Source: an uncultured Clostridia bacterium
GTDB lineage: Bacteria; Bacillota; Clostridia; TANB77; CAG-508
Direction of reading: 5' to 3'
Length of the DNA stretch: 6,562 bases
Assembly: GCA_944389715.1 (NCBI GenBank)
Contig: CALXNI010000113.1
Span: 1-6,562 of the forward strand
Under the pieces are notes generated by a model. That model worked only from the letters and a program-made list of their open reading frames with translations. It did no database searches and had not been told where the DNA came from. This document shows, in pieces, positions 1 to 4,950 of this stretch. The position numbers were made by a program, and so were the translations under genes. How positions within the stretch are numbered: position 1 is the first letter of the stretch; the number at the start of each line of letters is the position of its first letter.

Positions 1-68
1 AGTTCTGTAATATTTCTATTTTTATTAAACAAAAAAATAATATAAAGTAAAAATACCTTATATTACTT
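1..68. other. AT-rich flank beyond the tRNA fragment
   Basis: No gene or structured signal is visible here. If the window is an integrated copy, this is host DNA downstream of the tRNA-Ser 3' end. If it is a circular (excised) copy, it is the far arm of the element's own attachment site. The sequence alone does not distinguish the two, because its composition is as AT-rich as the rest. Confidence 0.4.
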
Positions 69-127
69 TGGCGTAGGTGAGAGGGTTCGAACCTCCGCGC
101 CGATTGCTCGACCTAGCAGTTTAGCAA
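69..127 (-). tRNA. 3' half of tRNA-Ser (GCT anticodon), partial
   Basis: Read on the minus strand, this is a tRNA from the anticodon loop to the CCA end. The loop TTGCTAA (127-121) carries anticodon GCT. It is followed by the 3' anticodon strand ACTGC (120-116) and a long variable arm with stem GTCGA/TCGGC and loop GCAA (112-99). The T-arm is GGAGG-TTCGAAC-CCTCT (96-80). Then come acceptor strand CACCTAC (79-73), discriminator G (72) and encoded CCA (71-69). The long variable arm and the G discriminator are serine features. The partner strands are absent: beyond 127 the sequence should read GCAGT on the minus strand to close the anticodon stem, and it does not, and no D-arm or 5' acceptor strand follows. 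It is therefore a half gene, not a working tRNA. Such a fragment beside an integrase is the usual trace of site-specific integration into a tRNA gene. Confidence 0.88.
69..127. other. Putative attachment-site core (att) in tRNA-Ser
   Basis: The stretch of tRNA identity ends abruptly in the anticodon loop, a common crossover region for tyrosine recombinases, and the integrase gene starts its territory only 350 bases away. It is either the remnant-side junction of an integrated element or attP of the circular form, because the copy that restores a complete tRNA would carry the 5' half. The other junction is not in this window. Confidence 0.7.
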
Positions 128-189
128 TTTCCATCTTGTTTTCGTACTTTTGTTCTGTTTACTCCGCTACCTGTTTCAGTGTTTTTTTG

Positions 190-211
190 CTCCACCCTTT
201 CTCCACCTTAA
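190..211. repeat. Tandem CTCCACC boxes, candidate arm-type sites
   Basis: CTCCACCCTT (190-199) and CTCCACCTTAA (201-211) are adjacent direct copies. The ten bases TCCACCTTAA recur exactly at 1866-1875, between the integrase and excisionase genes. GC-containing ten-mers are uncommon in such AT-rich DNA, and the two places are where a tyrosine integrase or Xis would bind. The function is inferred from placement only. Confidence 0.35.
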
Positions 212-395
212 GCCTATTTTTACGCTATCTTTTTATAAAAATATGCGTTTATCTCTTTGTTTGTTTTATCAACAAATGTCTTGTAATGTACACTTTATAT
301 TTATATCATTTTATTTAATTATTAAAGTTCTTTTACCAATTACTAATATATCATAAATTATTACTATTGTCTATACTTCTATTAGTTAAATTACC

Positions 396-415
396 ATTTT
401 AAAGCGCTTTAAAAT
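396..415. repeat. Perfect 20-base palindrome with GCGC centre
   Basis: Ten bases from ATTTTAAAGC are mirrored exactly around the centre at 405/406. Part of the motif (ATTTTAAA) repeats just to the right (418-425). It lies between the att core and the end of the integrase gene. It could be a binding site for a dimeric protein or a cruciform near the integrase 3' end. It has no U-tract typical of a terminator on the minus strand, so I do not call it one. Confidence 0.45.
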
Positions 416-473
416 CAATTTTAAACCTCTTTTATATTATGTTCAATATAATTTCATTACTAAAATTCTCATC

Positions 474-573
474 TTACATATATTTTTCCATATTATCACA
501 TATATTCTTACTTGCTTTTTCAATAATTGCATTATTTAAATGCGTATAAATATCAGCTGTTACTTGTATGCTT
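474..573 (-). pseudogene. Displaced C-terminal end of the integrase
   Basis: In the +1 frame relative to the upstream integrase, the minus strand encodes SIQVTADIYTH, then LNNAIIEKASKNICDNMEKYM and a TAA at 474-476. This is the standard end of the family: the motif after the LMGH box, with the nucleophilic tyrosine in DIYTH, followed by a short C-terminal helix. It has no start or ribosome site of its own, so it is the severed tail of the integrase and not a gene. One surplus base within about 571-577 explains the break: removing one base of the CGGAAGC run gives LMGHRSIQVT, matching the family pattern. Confidence 0.88.
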
Positions 574-1779
574 CCGGTGCCCCATAAGTTCTTTCATTTC
601 CTCAACATTTACACCTGCTTCAATTCCAGTACTACAAAAAGTATGCCTTAAGCAATGTGGCGTTAGTTCTTTATAATCTGTTATTTTTGTTTCTTCCATT
701 ACTTTTCTAAATTTATCGTCTATATAATCGTGTAATATTCCTGTATATGCACTTGTTGTAAATACCCAGTCTGTTTCTTTAAATTTCTTATTATTTTTCT
801 TTGCTAGTTCCTTTTGTTCTTCTTTATGTTTTCTTAATATTTCTATCATTTTGTCATTTAATTTTAATCTTCTGTAACTGTTTGTTGTTTTTAAATCTTT
901 AAAAGCCTTTATACTTCTTACAGTTACTATTTTTCCATTTTTATATTCTTTCTGTTTTATTCTAGTATATGCTTTCTCAATAACAACTTTTTTCTTTTCC
1001 CAGTCAATATTATTCCAAGTAACCCCTGCCATCTCAGCAATTCTTGTTCCTGTATTAAGTAAAAATATTAAATCATTATATTTGTTTTTTTTACAATATT
1101 GTAAAAATGTTCCTCTATCTTTTTCTTGTATAATTTTTTTCTCTTTTTTTCCTTTACGTTCTTTTAATGTTAATTTCTCATCTCTTAGCACATTTTCTTC
1201 AATAACTCCATCTTTCTTTGCAAAATACATCATATTAGTTATTATATCTCTGCATTGCCTTCCAGTAGTATCACTATTATCTGCATTTAATTCATTTACT
1301 GCTTTGTCTAAATCTTCAAATGTTAAGTCTGCCATTTTTTCATTTCCTATGTATTTTTTTATTAAATTTCCTCTGTCTACGTATGTACCAAATGTTGTAT
1401 CTTCTACTTTTCTTCCATTTAAGCCATTTCGTCTATGTTCTTCTAAATAAAAGTCCATATATTCTGCTACCGTTATATCTTTGTTATTACTTAAACCTCT
1501 TCTATTTTTGCTCTGTCCTTTTCTTATAAGTGTTATTTCGTTTGTATATCTATTTATATCTATTCCAATAACATCATTATCAACCACTCCTAAATTTCTT
1601 ATCTTTGCCTTTATGTCTAAAATTTCATTGTTAGTGTCTCTTACAAAACTTTTCCTAAAACTTGTACCATTTTGTCTATGTATCGTATAGCTTCCCTCTA
1701 TTCTTCCATTTTTAAGTTTTCTCCAACCACCTTCTCCGTTACTCTTTCTTGTTTTTACTTTATTACTTTTATTTGCCAT
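553..1779 (-). CDS. int: Tyrosine recombinase / integrase, 3' end frameshifted
   Basis: This is a phage/ICE-type tyrosine recombinase that would cut and rejoin the tRNA-Ser attachment sites. Residues 1-90 form a basic N-terminal arm-binding-type domain. About 100-200 is the SAM-like core-binding domain (TVAEYMDFYLEEH onward). From about 210 runs the catalytic domain with Arg246 in TGTRIAE, a likely catalytic Lys297 (DLKTTN), the H-x-L-R-H box at 375-379 (HCLRH) and His401 in LMGH. The open frame then ends at residue 408 in unrelated HRKHTSNS, before the catalytic tyrosine. Shifting one base at about 573 restores SIQVTADIYTH with Tyr411 and a tail to 474, giving a normal 434 residues. The start ATG at 1779 has AGGAGG at 1789-1794, 9 bases away. 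As read here the product should be catalytically dead unless the shift is a sequence error or is recoded. Confidence 0.93.
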   Translation of the reverse strand: MANKSNKVKTRKSNGEGGWRKLKNGRIEGSYTIHRQNGTSFRKSFVRDTNNEILDIKAKIRNLGVVDNDVIGIDINRYTNEITLIRKGQSKNRRGLSNNKDITVAEYMDFYLEEHRRNGLNGRKVEDTTFGTYVDRGNLIKKYIGNEKMADLTFEDLDKAVNELNADNSDTTGRQCRDIITNMMYFAKKDGVIEENVLRDEKLTLKERKGKKEKKIIQEKDRGTFLQYCKKNKYNDLIFLLNTGTRIAEMAGVTWNNIDWEKKKVVIEKAYTRIKQKEYKNGKIVTVRSIKAFKDLKTTNSYRRLKLNDKMIEILRKHKEEQKELAKKNNKKFKETDWVFTTSAYTGILHDYIDDKFRKVMEETKITDYKELTPHCLRHTFCSTGIEAGVNVEEMKELMGHRKHTSNS

Positions 1780-1850
1780 TTTCTTCTACCTCCTATTTTA
1801 TAATTGTTGTATAATACGCTAACATATCTTATTAACTATATTATACAACC
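1777..1850 (-). promoter_or_regulatory. Integrase promoter region with 11-base inverted repeat
   Basis: GTTGTATAATA at 1806-1816 is repeated inverted at 1839-1849, a perfect 11-base dyad with a 22-base spacer, directly upstream of the integrase ribosome site (1789-1794). On the minus strand the distal arm contains a perfect TATAAT (-10-like), with TGGACC 18 bases upstream as a weak -35. A repressor or Xis bound to the arms would cover this promoter. The dyad is seen directly; the promoter and operator roles are inferred. Confidence 0.5.
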
Positions 1851-1865
1851 TTTTGTTCGTTTTGG

Positions 1866-1875
1866 TCCACCTTAA
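1866..1875. repeat. Distant copy of the TCCACCTTAA box
   Basis: An exact ten-base match to 202-211 in the att arm, located just downstream of the xis stop and upstream of the int promoter dyad. It is a candidate integrase arm-type or Xis site, which would let the int-xis intergenic region and the att arm be bridged by one protein. This is inference from repetition and position. Confidence 0.3.
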
Positions 1876-1880
1876 ACTGT

Positions 1881-2078
1881 CTATTTGTATCTAATTATAC
1901 TGTGTTCGTTCATATATTTTAGTAAATTATCTTTGTTAATAAGTATTTTTCTTCCTAGTCTTGTATATGCAAGTCCTTCTGCATTTTCTACTATCTTCTT
2001 CATTGTCTGTACATTAATTCCAAGTAGTTCTGCCGCTTCCTTCAAGCAAATAAATTGTTTGTTCTCAACGCTGTTCAT
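1881..2078 (-). CDS. xis: Excisionase-like winged-helix DNA-binding protein
   Basis: A 65-residue protein of the excisionase / MerR-like helix-turn-helix family. Residues 9-30 (FICLKEAAELLGINVQTM) give the helix-turn-helix. The wing follows in LGRKILINKDNLLKYMNEH, the pattern expected of Tn916-type Xis proteins, which bend attachment-site DNA and steer the integrase toward excision. Size and position, directly upstream of the integrase on the same strand, fit that role. The start ATG at 2078 has AAAGGAG at 2092-2098, a rather long spacing of 13 bases, which may lower translation. The gene ends with TAG. It is separated from int by about 100 bases holding the int promoter dyad, so the two may be transcribed both together and separately. 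It could also act as a repressor of int. Confidence 0.82.
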   Translation of the reverse strand: MNSVENKQFICLKEAAELLGINVQTMKKIVENAEGLAYTRLGRKILINKDNLLKYMNEHSIIRYK

Positions 2079-2304
2079 AATCTAATTTCAACTCCTTTCC
2101 TCTTGTCAATTTCTTTTTGTGTATTTTATAGTTGTATTTGTAATTTAATAATGTACTTTTTCTATATTTGTTTTTAATTGTTGTTAATATTTATAACACC
2201 TGTTGTTGTTTATACTCTCGCTTCTGTAAGTTTTTTTCTTGCTGTAAGTCCCGCTTCTGCCGTGTTTTTTTAATAATGTAAATTACTTATATATTCGCTT
2301 TTAT
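2079..2304. promoter_or_regulatory. xis upstream region with repeats
   Basis: No gene with a ribosome site is seen in these 226 bases. They contain one copy of the element's 17-base TAATATWTATAACACCT box (2185-2201) and a short cluster of GC-containing direct repeats. The repeats are CGCTTCTG at 2219-2226 and 2252-2259, and CTGTAAGT at 2224-2231 and 2242-2249. TTTAATAATGTA also occurs twice (2144-2155 and 2269-2280). Placed between xis and the integrase-N-like gene, the cluster is a plausible protein-binding region. A minus-strand reading frame through it has no start codon signal. Confidence 0.4.
2185..2201 (-). promoter_or_regulatory. 17-base box, copy 1 (upstream of xis)
   Basis: Plus-strand TAATATTTATAACACCT. 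On the minus strand it contains TGTTATAAA, matching an extended -10 promoter element, with no clear -35. It stands about 110 bases before the xis start. It differs by one base from each of the other two copies (2612-2628 and 3885-3901). Confidence 0.5.
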
Positions 2305-2577
2305 CTACATTTTCTTACACACAACTATTCTGTTCGTTTTATTACCAACCTTTATAGCAACAACATTATTATCAACTATGCCTAATCTTTTTATCTGCCT
2401 TTCTATATATTTTAATGTTTCAATTCTTTCCCTTGTACATTGTACCTTTATAATTGTTCCATCTTTTCTTTTTACAAAAAAATTACCAACAAATTTATTT
2501 TTAATTCTATTTTTGTTTGCCTTTCCTTTTTTATTTTTTCTTCTACCCCTGTAATATTCTGCTGTTTTAATTATCAT
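2305..2577 (-). CDS. Small basic protein resembling the integrase N-terminal domain
   Basis: A 90-residue lysine/arginine-rich protein that I do not recognise as a named family. Residues 31-89 align without gaps to residues 30-87 of the neighbouring integrase. The best stretch is LGIVDNNVVAI against LGVVDNDVIGI, and KRKDGT matches HRQNGT upstream of it; about 17 of 58 positions are identical. In tyrosine integrases this part binds the arm-type DNA sites. The first 30 residues (YYRGRRKNKKGKANKNR) are a basic tail suited to nucleic-acid binding. The gene looks fully expressed: AAGGAGG at 2585-2591 lies 7 bases from the ATG, and a copy of the 17-base box lies 35 bases upstream. No core-binding or catalytic part follows. 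I infer a DNA-binding accessory factor or competitor of the integrase; a well-preserved relic of a second integrase is the alternative. Confidence 0.8.
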   Translation of the reverse strand: MIIKTAEYYRGRRKNKKGKANKNRIKNKFVGNFFVKRKDGTIIKVQCTRERIETLKYIERQIKRLGIVDNNVVAIKVGNKTNRIVVCKKM

Positions 2578-2611
2578 CTTTTTTCCTCCTTGTATTTTTA
2601 ATATTTATTGT

Positions 2612-2628
2612 TATTATTTATAACACCT
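2612..2628 (-). promoter_or_regulatory. 17-base box, copy 2 (upstream of integrase-N-like gene)
   Basis: Plus-strand TATTATTTATAACACCT, one base different from copy 1. Read on the minus strand its TGTTATAAA could be an extended -10 element, about 35 bases before the ATG at 2577. That would give a short leader holding the strong AAGGAGG site. There is no recognisable -35. Confidence 0.55.
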
Positions 2629-2657
2629 ATTTCTATTTATTTTTGTTATATTGTGTT

Positions 2658-3674
2658 TTAAGTTTCTTTATTATTTATAATATCTTTCTTCATTACTCCA
2701 AAATTTTCTATACTCTCCGCTTTTACTTTTTTCCCATTAATATGTGTTCCAAATGTTAAAAAACTTATACCTAAATTTTTTAATTTATTTATATGTTCTC
2801 TAAAAGTTTTCTTATTTTTATAACTCTCTCTTGCCTCTGTAAAACCTTTTTTATTTATTATTTTTAACAAATTGCATAACTTTTCTTTCATACTATTTTT
2901 TAGTGTAAGTGCTTTTTGTATTATTTTTATTGCTATATCTATTCTGTAAAATTTTTCACTTCCTAAAATCTTATTTATATAATAATCAAAATATATTTTT
3001 GCCATTATTGTATTGTAATAATTTCCAATATCTTTACTAATGCCATTTTTGTATTTTTCATAATTTAATCTTCTGTTTTTTATTCTTATTTCTGTCCTAA
3101 ATATATTTTTATATTTTTTCGCTTCTGCTAATGAAATTTTATGTCTTCTAGCTAGTTGTAACATTTCTTTTCCTTTATCATAAAATATTATTTCTATGTA
3201 ACCACTGCCTTTATTTCTGTATCTTACCTTATAAAAGCCTTCTTTTGTTTCTATTTCTTTTACATAGTTTTTGCCAATTTTATCTACTGCTATATCTAGT
3301 AAAAATTCTATAATTTGCCTTTCTTCTTTGTTTTTAATTTTGTAATCATTTTTATAATCTATTCTGCTTAATTTTTCTACTTTCATTTGTTTAGTATTTA
3401 AACCAAAATATTTTGTAACTTCTTCTGTTGTTTTTTGTATTATTTGTAAATCTGTTTTACCTATTGTTAAACTGTGCTTTAATGTTATAACTAAACAATA
3501 AAATACTTCACTAAACCAAAAACTATATTTATAGTATTTACCAACATAAAAGTAATCTGTTTTTTCTGCATTAAGTATTCTTTTTGTTTTACTTTTTATA
3601 TTGTTTGCAATTTGTTCTTTATCTTTATTATCAGCAAATAAACACATAAAACTTAAAGTATCTACCATTTCCAT
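2658..3674 (-). CDS. Replication initiator, phage gene II/X (G2P) type
   Basis: A 338-residue protein resembling the phage/plasmid replication proteins of the gene II/X families (Phage_CRI and Phage_X), which nick DNA to start rolling-circle replication. Landmarks in order are VDTLSF at the N-terminus, LSRIDYKNDY (about 104-113), IEIIFYDKGKEM (about 161-172), FRTEIRIKNRRLNY (about 193-206) and a C-terminal helical part with INKLKNLGIS typical of the Phage_X end. I see no His-x-His metal motif. The tyrosines of NYYNT or YFDYY (about 218-233) are possible nucleophiles, so the catalytic site is unproven. The start ATG at 3674 has AAAGGAG at 3683-3689, 8 bases away. A 33-residue ORF ends 31 bases upstream and is probably co-transcribed. 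This gene implies that the excised circle replicates itself. A plasmid Rep of another type is possible. Confidence 0.66.
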   Translation of the reverse strand: MEMVDTLSFMCLFADNKDKEQIANNIKSKTKRILNAEKTDYFYVGKYYKYSFWFSEVFYCLVITLKHSLTIGKTDLQIIQKTTEEVTKYFGLNTKQMKVEKLSRIDYKNDYKIKNKEERQIIEFLLDIAVDKIGKNYVKEIETKEGFYKVRYRNKGSGYIEIIFYDKGKEMLQLARRHKISLAEAKKYKNIFRTEIRIKNRRLNYEKYKNGISKDIGNYYNTIMAKIYFDYYINKILGSEKFYRIDIAIKIIQKALTLKNSMKEKLCNLLKIINKKGFTEARESYKNKKTFREHINKLKNLGISFLTFGTHINGKKVKAESIENFGVMKKDIINNKET

Positions 3675-3705
3675 ACTACTTACTCCTTTAACAAAAAATT
3701 TACCC

Positions 3706-3807
3706 CTAATAACACATAAATATATTTTTTTCCGTCTTCCAAATTCGCTTAATTATTGTCATTACTTGTATTAAGTATTTTCTTGTCTTTTTTAAGTTTT
3801 TTAGCAT
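3706..3807 (-). CDS. 33-residue basic ORF upstream of rep
   Basis: A short reading frame starting MLKNLKKTRKY and ending KNIFMCY with a TAG, preceded by AGGAG at 3816-3820, 8 bases from the ATG. It ends just before the rep ribosome site (3683-3689), so both would be read from one transcript started near the 17-base box at 3885-3901. It is rich in lysine and arginine with a hydrophobic middle (YLIQVMTIIKRIW), suggesting an amphipathic or membrane-touching helix. It could be a translational leader for rep, a copy-control peptide or simply a chance frame. I do not recognise a family. Confidence 0.5.
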   Translation of the reverse strand: MLKNLKKTRKYLIQVMTIIKRIWKTEKNIFMCY

Positions 3808-3843
3808 TTTTACATCTCCTATTCTTACTAACACTTTTAATGT

Positions 3844-3881
3844 TTTTAAATATTGCTTTTAAATTTTTAATAGTTTTAAAT
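3844..3881. repeat. Three TTTTAAAT direct repeats (iteron-like)
   Basis: Copies at 3844-3851, 3857-3864 and 3874-3881, spaced 13 and 17 bases, next to the rep promoter box. They could be Rep-binding iterons, but such strings also arise by chance in DNA this rich in A and T. Confidence 0.25.
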
Positions 3882-3884
3882 GTC

Positions 3885-3901
3885 TAATATATATAACACC
3901 T
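3885..3901 (-). promoter_or_regulatory. 17-base box, copy 3 (upstream of rep operon)
   Basis: Plus-strand TAATATATATAACACCT, one base different from copy 1. On the minus strand TGTTATATA could serve as an extended -10, about 80 bases before the 33-residue ORF and about 210 before rep. No good -35 is present. Confidence 0.5.
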
Positions 3902-4061
3902 TAAACTTAATATTTTTTTCGTTTTTCTATAAAAAATTTATAATTTTTTTAAATTTTTTTATTTTTTAACTTTTAATCTATTTAAATCATTAATATTTTA
4001 CTTAACTAATTCTAAAATTAGCTTGTTTTCTATTTTAGTTTGTTTAATGTTTTTTAAGCAC

Positions 4062-4097
4062 AAAAAAACAACAAAACCTATTTTTTAAGTTTTGTTG
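4062..4097 (-). terminator. Rho-independent terminator, minus strand
   Basis: On the minus strand CAACAAAAC (4097-4089) pairs with GTTTTGTTG (4077-4069) across an 11-base loop and is followed at once by seven T (4068-4062). It lies about 160 bases downstream of the four-helix membrane protein gene. It would separate that transcript from the rep operon. Confidence 0.75.
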
Positions 4098-4257
4098 CTA
4101 GTATTTTTTATATTTAATTATTTTTTATTTGTTTTAATATATTGTTTCGTATTTATTTGCCACTACCTTGTATTTTAAACTGCTTTTTGTATCTAGTCCA
4201 ATAAATTACTCTACTAAAATATAAAAACCGTTGTCTGCTTAAATTTTATATGTTTTT

Positions 4258-4665
4258 TTAATTTTCTATCAATTCTTGCCCTATTTTGTTTTCTGCCTCT
4301 TGTTGCCCTTTATTCATACTCATACTTGCCATTACTATAATTACAGTCAAAATAACACAAATAATAGTAATACTCTGTGTTACTTTCAACCATTTTGGCT
4401 TTATATCATTTTTATTTTTACATATCATTGTACTTGCAATTACTGTTCCTAACATCATTACTATTGCTATAAATGTAAATACTCTTGCTATTTCCCATAT
4501 TATTCTGCAATCTGCATTGTCTGTTGTTGCTATTACCGTTATAACTGCTAAAAAAAATACTACTATACTTATTATTAATATACTTTTACCTTGTTTTAAA
4601 TCCATTTTCTTAATTTCAATTAATGTTATAATTATAATTGCTAATATTACAAAAATTACTAACAT
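4258..4665 (-). CDS. Four-helix membrane protein, unknown function
   Basis: I do not recognise the family. The 135-residue product has four hydrophobic segments at about residues 1-17, 29-46, 61-80 and 96-113. A charged loop sits between helices 1 and 2 (EIKKMDLKQGK), a basic loop between 3 and 4 (CKNKNDIKPKWLK), and a hydrophilic acidic C-terminal tail (NKGQQEAENKIGQELIEN). I chose the ATG at 4663-4665, with the AAGGTAGG stretch (4672-4679) as ribosome site; an in-frame TTG at 4669-4671 would add two residues. It follows the superinfection-immunity gene on the same strand and ends before a terminator. Small multi-helix membrane proteins of mobile elements often act in exclusion or conjugation, but nothing in the sequence proves either. 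Confidence 0.72.
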   Translation of the reverse strand: MLVIFVILAIIIITLIEIKKMDLKQGKSILIISIVVFFLAVITVIATTDNADCRIIWEIARVFTFIAIVMMLGTVIASTMICKNKNDIKPKWLKVTQSITIICVILTVIIVMASMSMNKGQQEAENKIGQELIEN

Positions 4666-4671
4666 TTCCAA

Positions 4672-4794
4672 CCTACCTTCTTATTATTTTAATAATTTAT
4701 CTTCACTCTGTTTATTAACTAAACTATTTTATTAATTATAAAACTATTTTTACATAAATTTTTTATACTCTTATTTTTCTTTTCTTTTCTATTT
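4672..4794. promoter_or_regulatory. Intergenic region with possible promoter for membrane protein
   Basis: On the minus strand a perfect TATAAT lies at 4740-4735, about 70 bases before the ATG, with no good -35. AAACTATTTT appears twice nearby. Otherwise nothing distinct is seen, so read-through from the immunity gene is equally possible. Confidence 0.3.
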
Positions 4795-4950
4795 TTATTT
4801 CAATAGCTTTTGTTTTTCTATATTAAATTCTTCTTCTGTTATTGCTCCGCTTTCTTTTAATTTTTGTAATTTTGCTAAATCTTCATATTTATTTCCGCCA
4901 ATGTTTCTTGTCATATTACTTGCCTTACTTCCATCAGTATCAATAAATGC
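4795..4950 (-). pseudogene. Severed SHOCT tail of the immunity protein
   Basis: Directly after the TGA at 4953-4951, the same frame stays open for 51 codons to a TAA at 4797-4795. It encodes AFIDTDGSKASNMTRN, a short linker, then YEDLAKLQKLKESGAITEEEF and NIEKQKLLK. The last 30 residues are a classic SHOCT domain (L-x-x-L-K-E-S-G-A-I-T-E-E-E-F). No ribosome site or start precedes it. It is therefore the C-terminal half of the upstream gene, read only if the TGA is an error, is decoded as an amino acid, or is read through. Confidence 0.85.

Larger units (their letters stand above)
128..473. other. Non-coding arm between att core and integrase
   Basis: I see no convincing gene in these 346 bases: the short plus-strand reading frames have no ribosome site. 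The stretch holds a run of pyrimidine-rich sequence (about 130-240), two close copies of a CTCCACC motif (190-199 and 201-211), and a perfect 20-base palindrome (396-415). Its position suggests the integrase-binding arm of the attachment site. Integrase and accessory-factor sites would be expected here, but none can be named from sequence alone. Confidence 0.5.
3808..4257. other. Very AT-rich non-coding region upstream of rep
   Basis: No gene is supported in these 450 bases. From right to left they hold a minus-strand terminator at 4062-4097 and alternative hairpins at 4006-4021 (CTAATT/AATTAG) and 4012-4038 (CTAAAAT/ATTTTAG). They also hold an almost pure A/T stretch (3900-4000), the third 17-base box (3885-3901), and three TTTTAAAT copies at 3844, 3857 and 3874. 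Position before a replication initiator and the extreme AT content suggest a replication origin or copy-control region. No nick site can be identified. Confidence 0.4.

Noticed and set aside
1082..1450. Long plus-strand open frame (122 residues)
   Set aside because: It lies entirely opposite the integrase, is F/S/L-rich as expected of the complement of a lysine-rich gene, and has no ribosome site.
2104..2109. Perfect TTGACA (-35) on the minus strand before xis
   Set aside because: No -10 hexamer lies at a workable distance downstream; it merges into the xis ribosome site.
2191..2295. Minus-strand Q/K/R-rich frame through the repeat cluster
   Set aside because: No ATG, GTG or TTG with a ribosome site; it probably only reflects the repeats.
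4286..4735. Plus-strand open frame of 149 residues, highly hydrophobic
   Set aside because: It is the complement of the four-helix membrane protein; the minus-strand gene has the better start signal and fits the direction of its neighbours.
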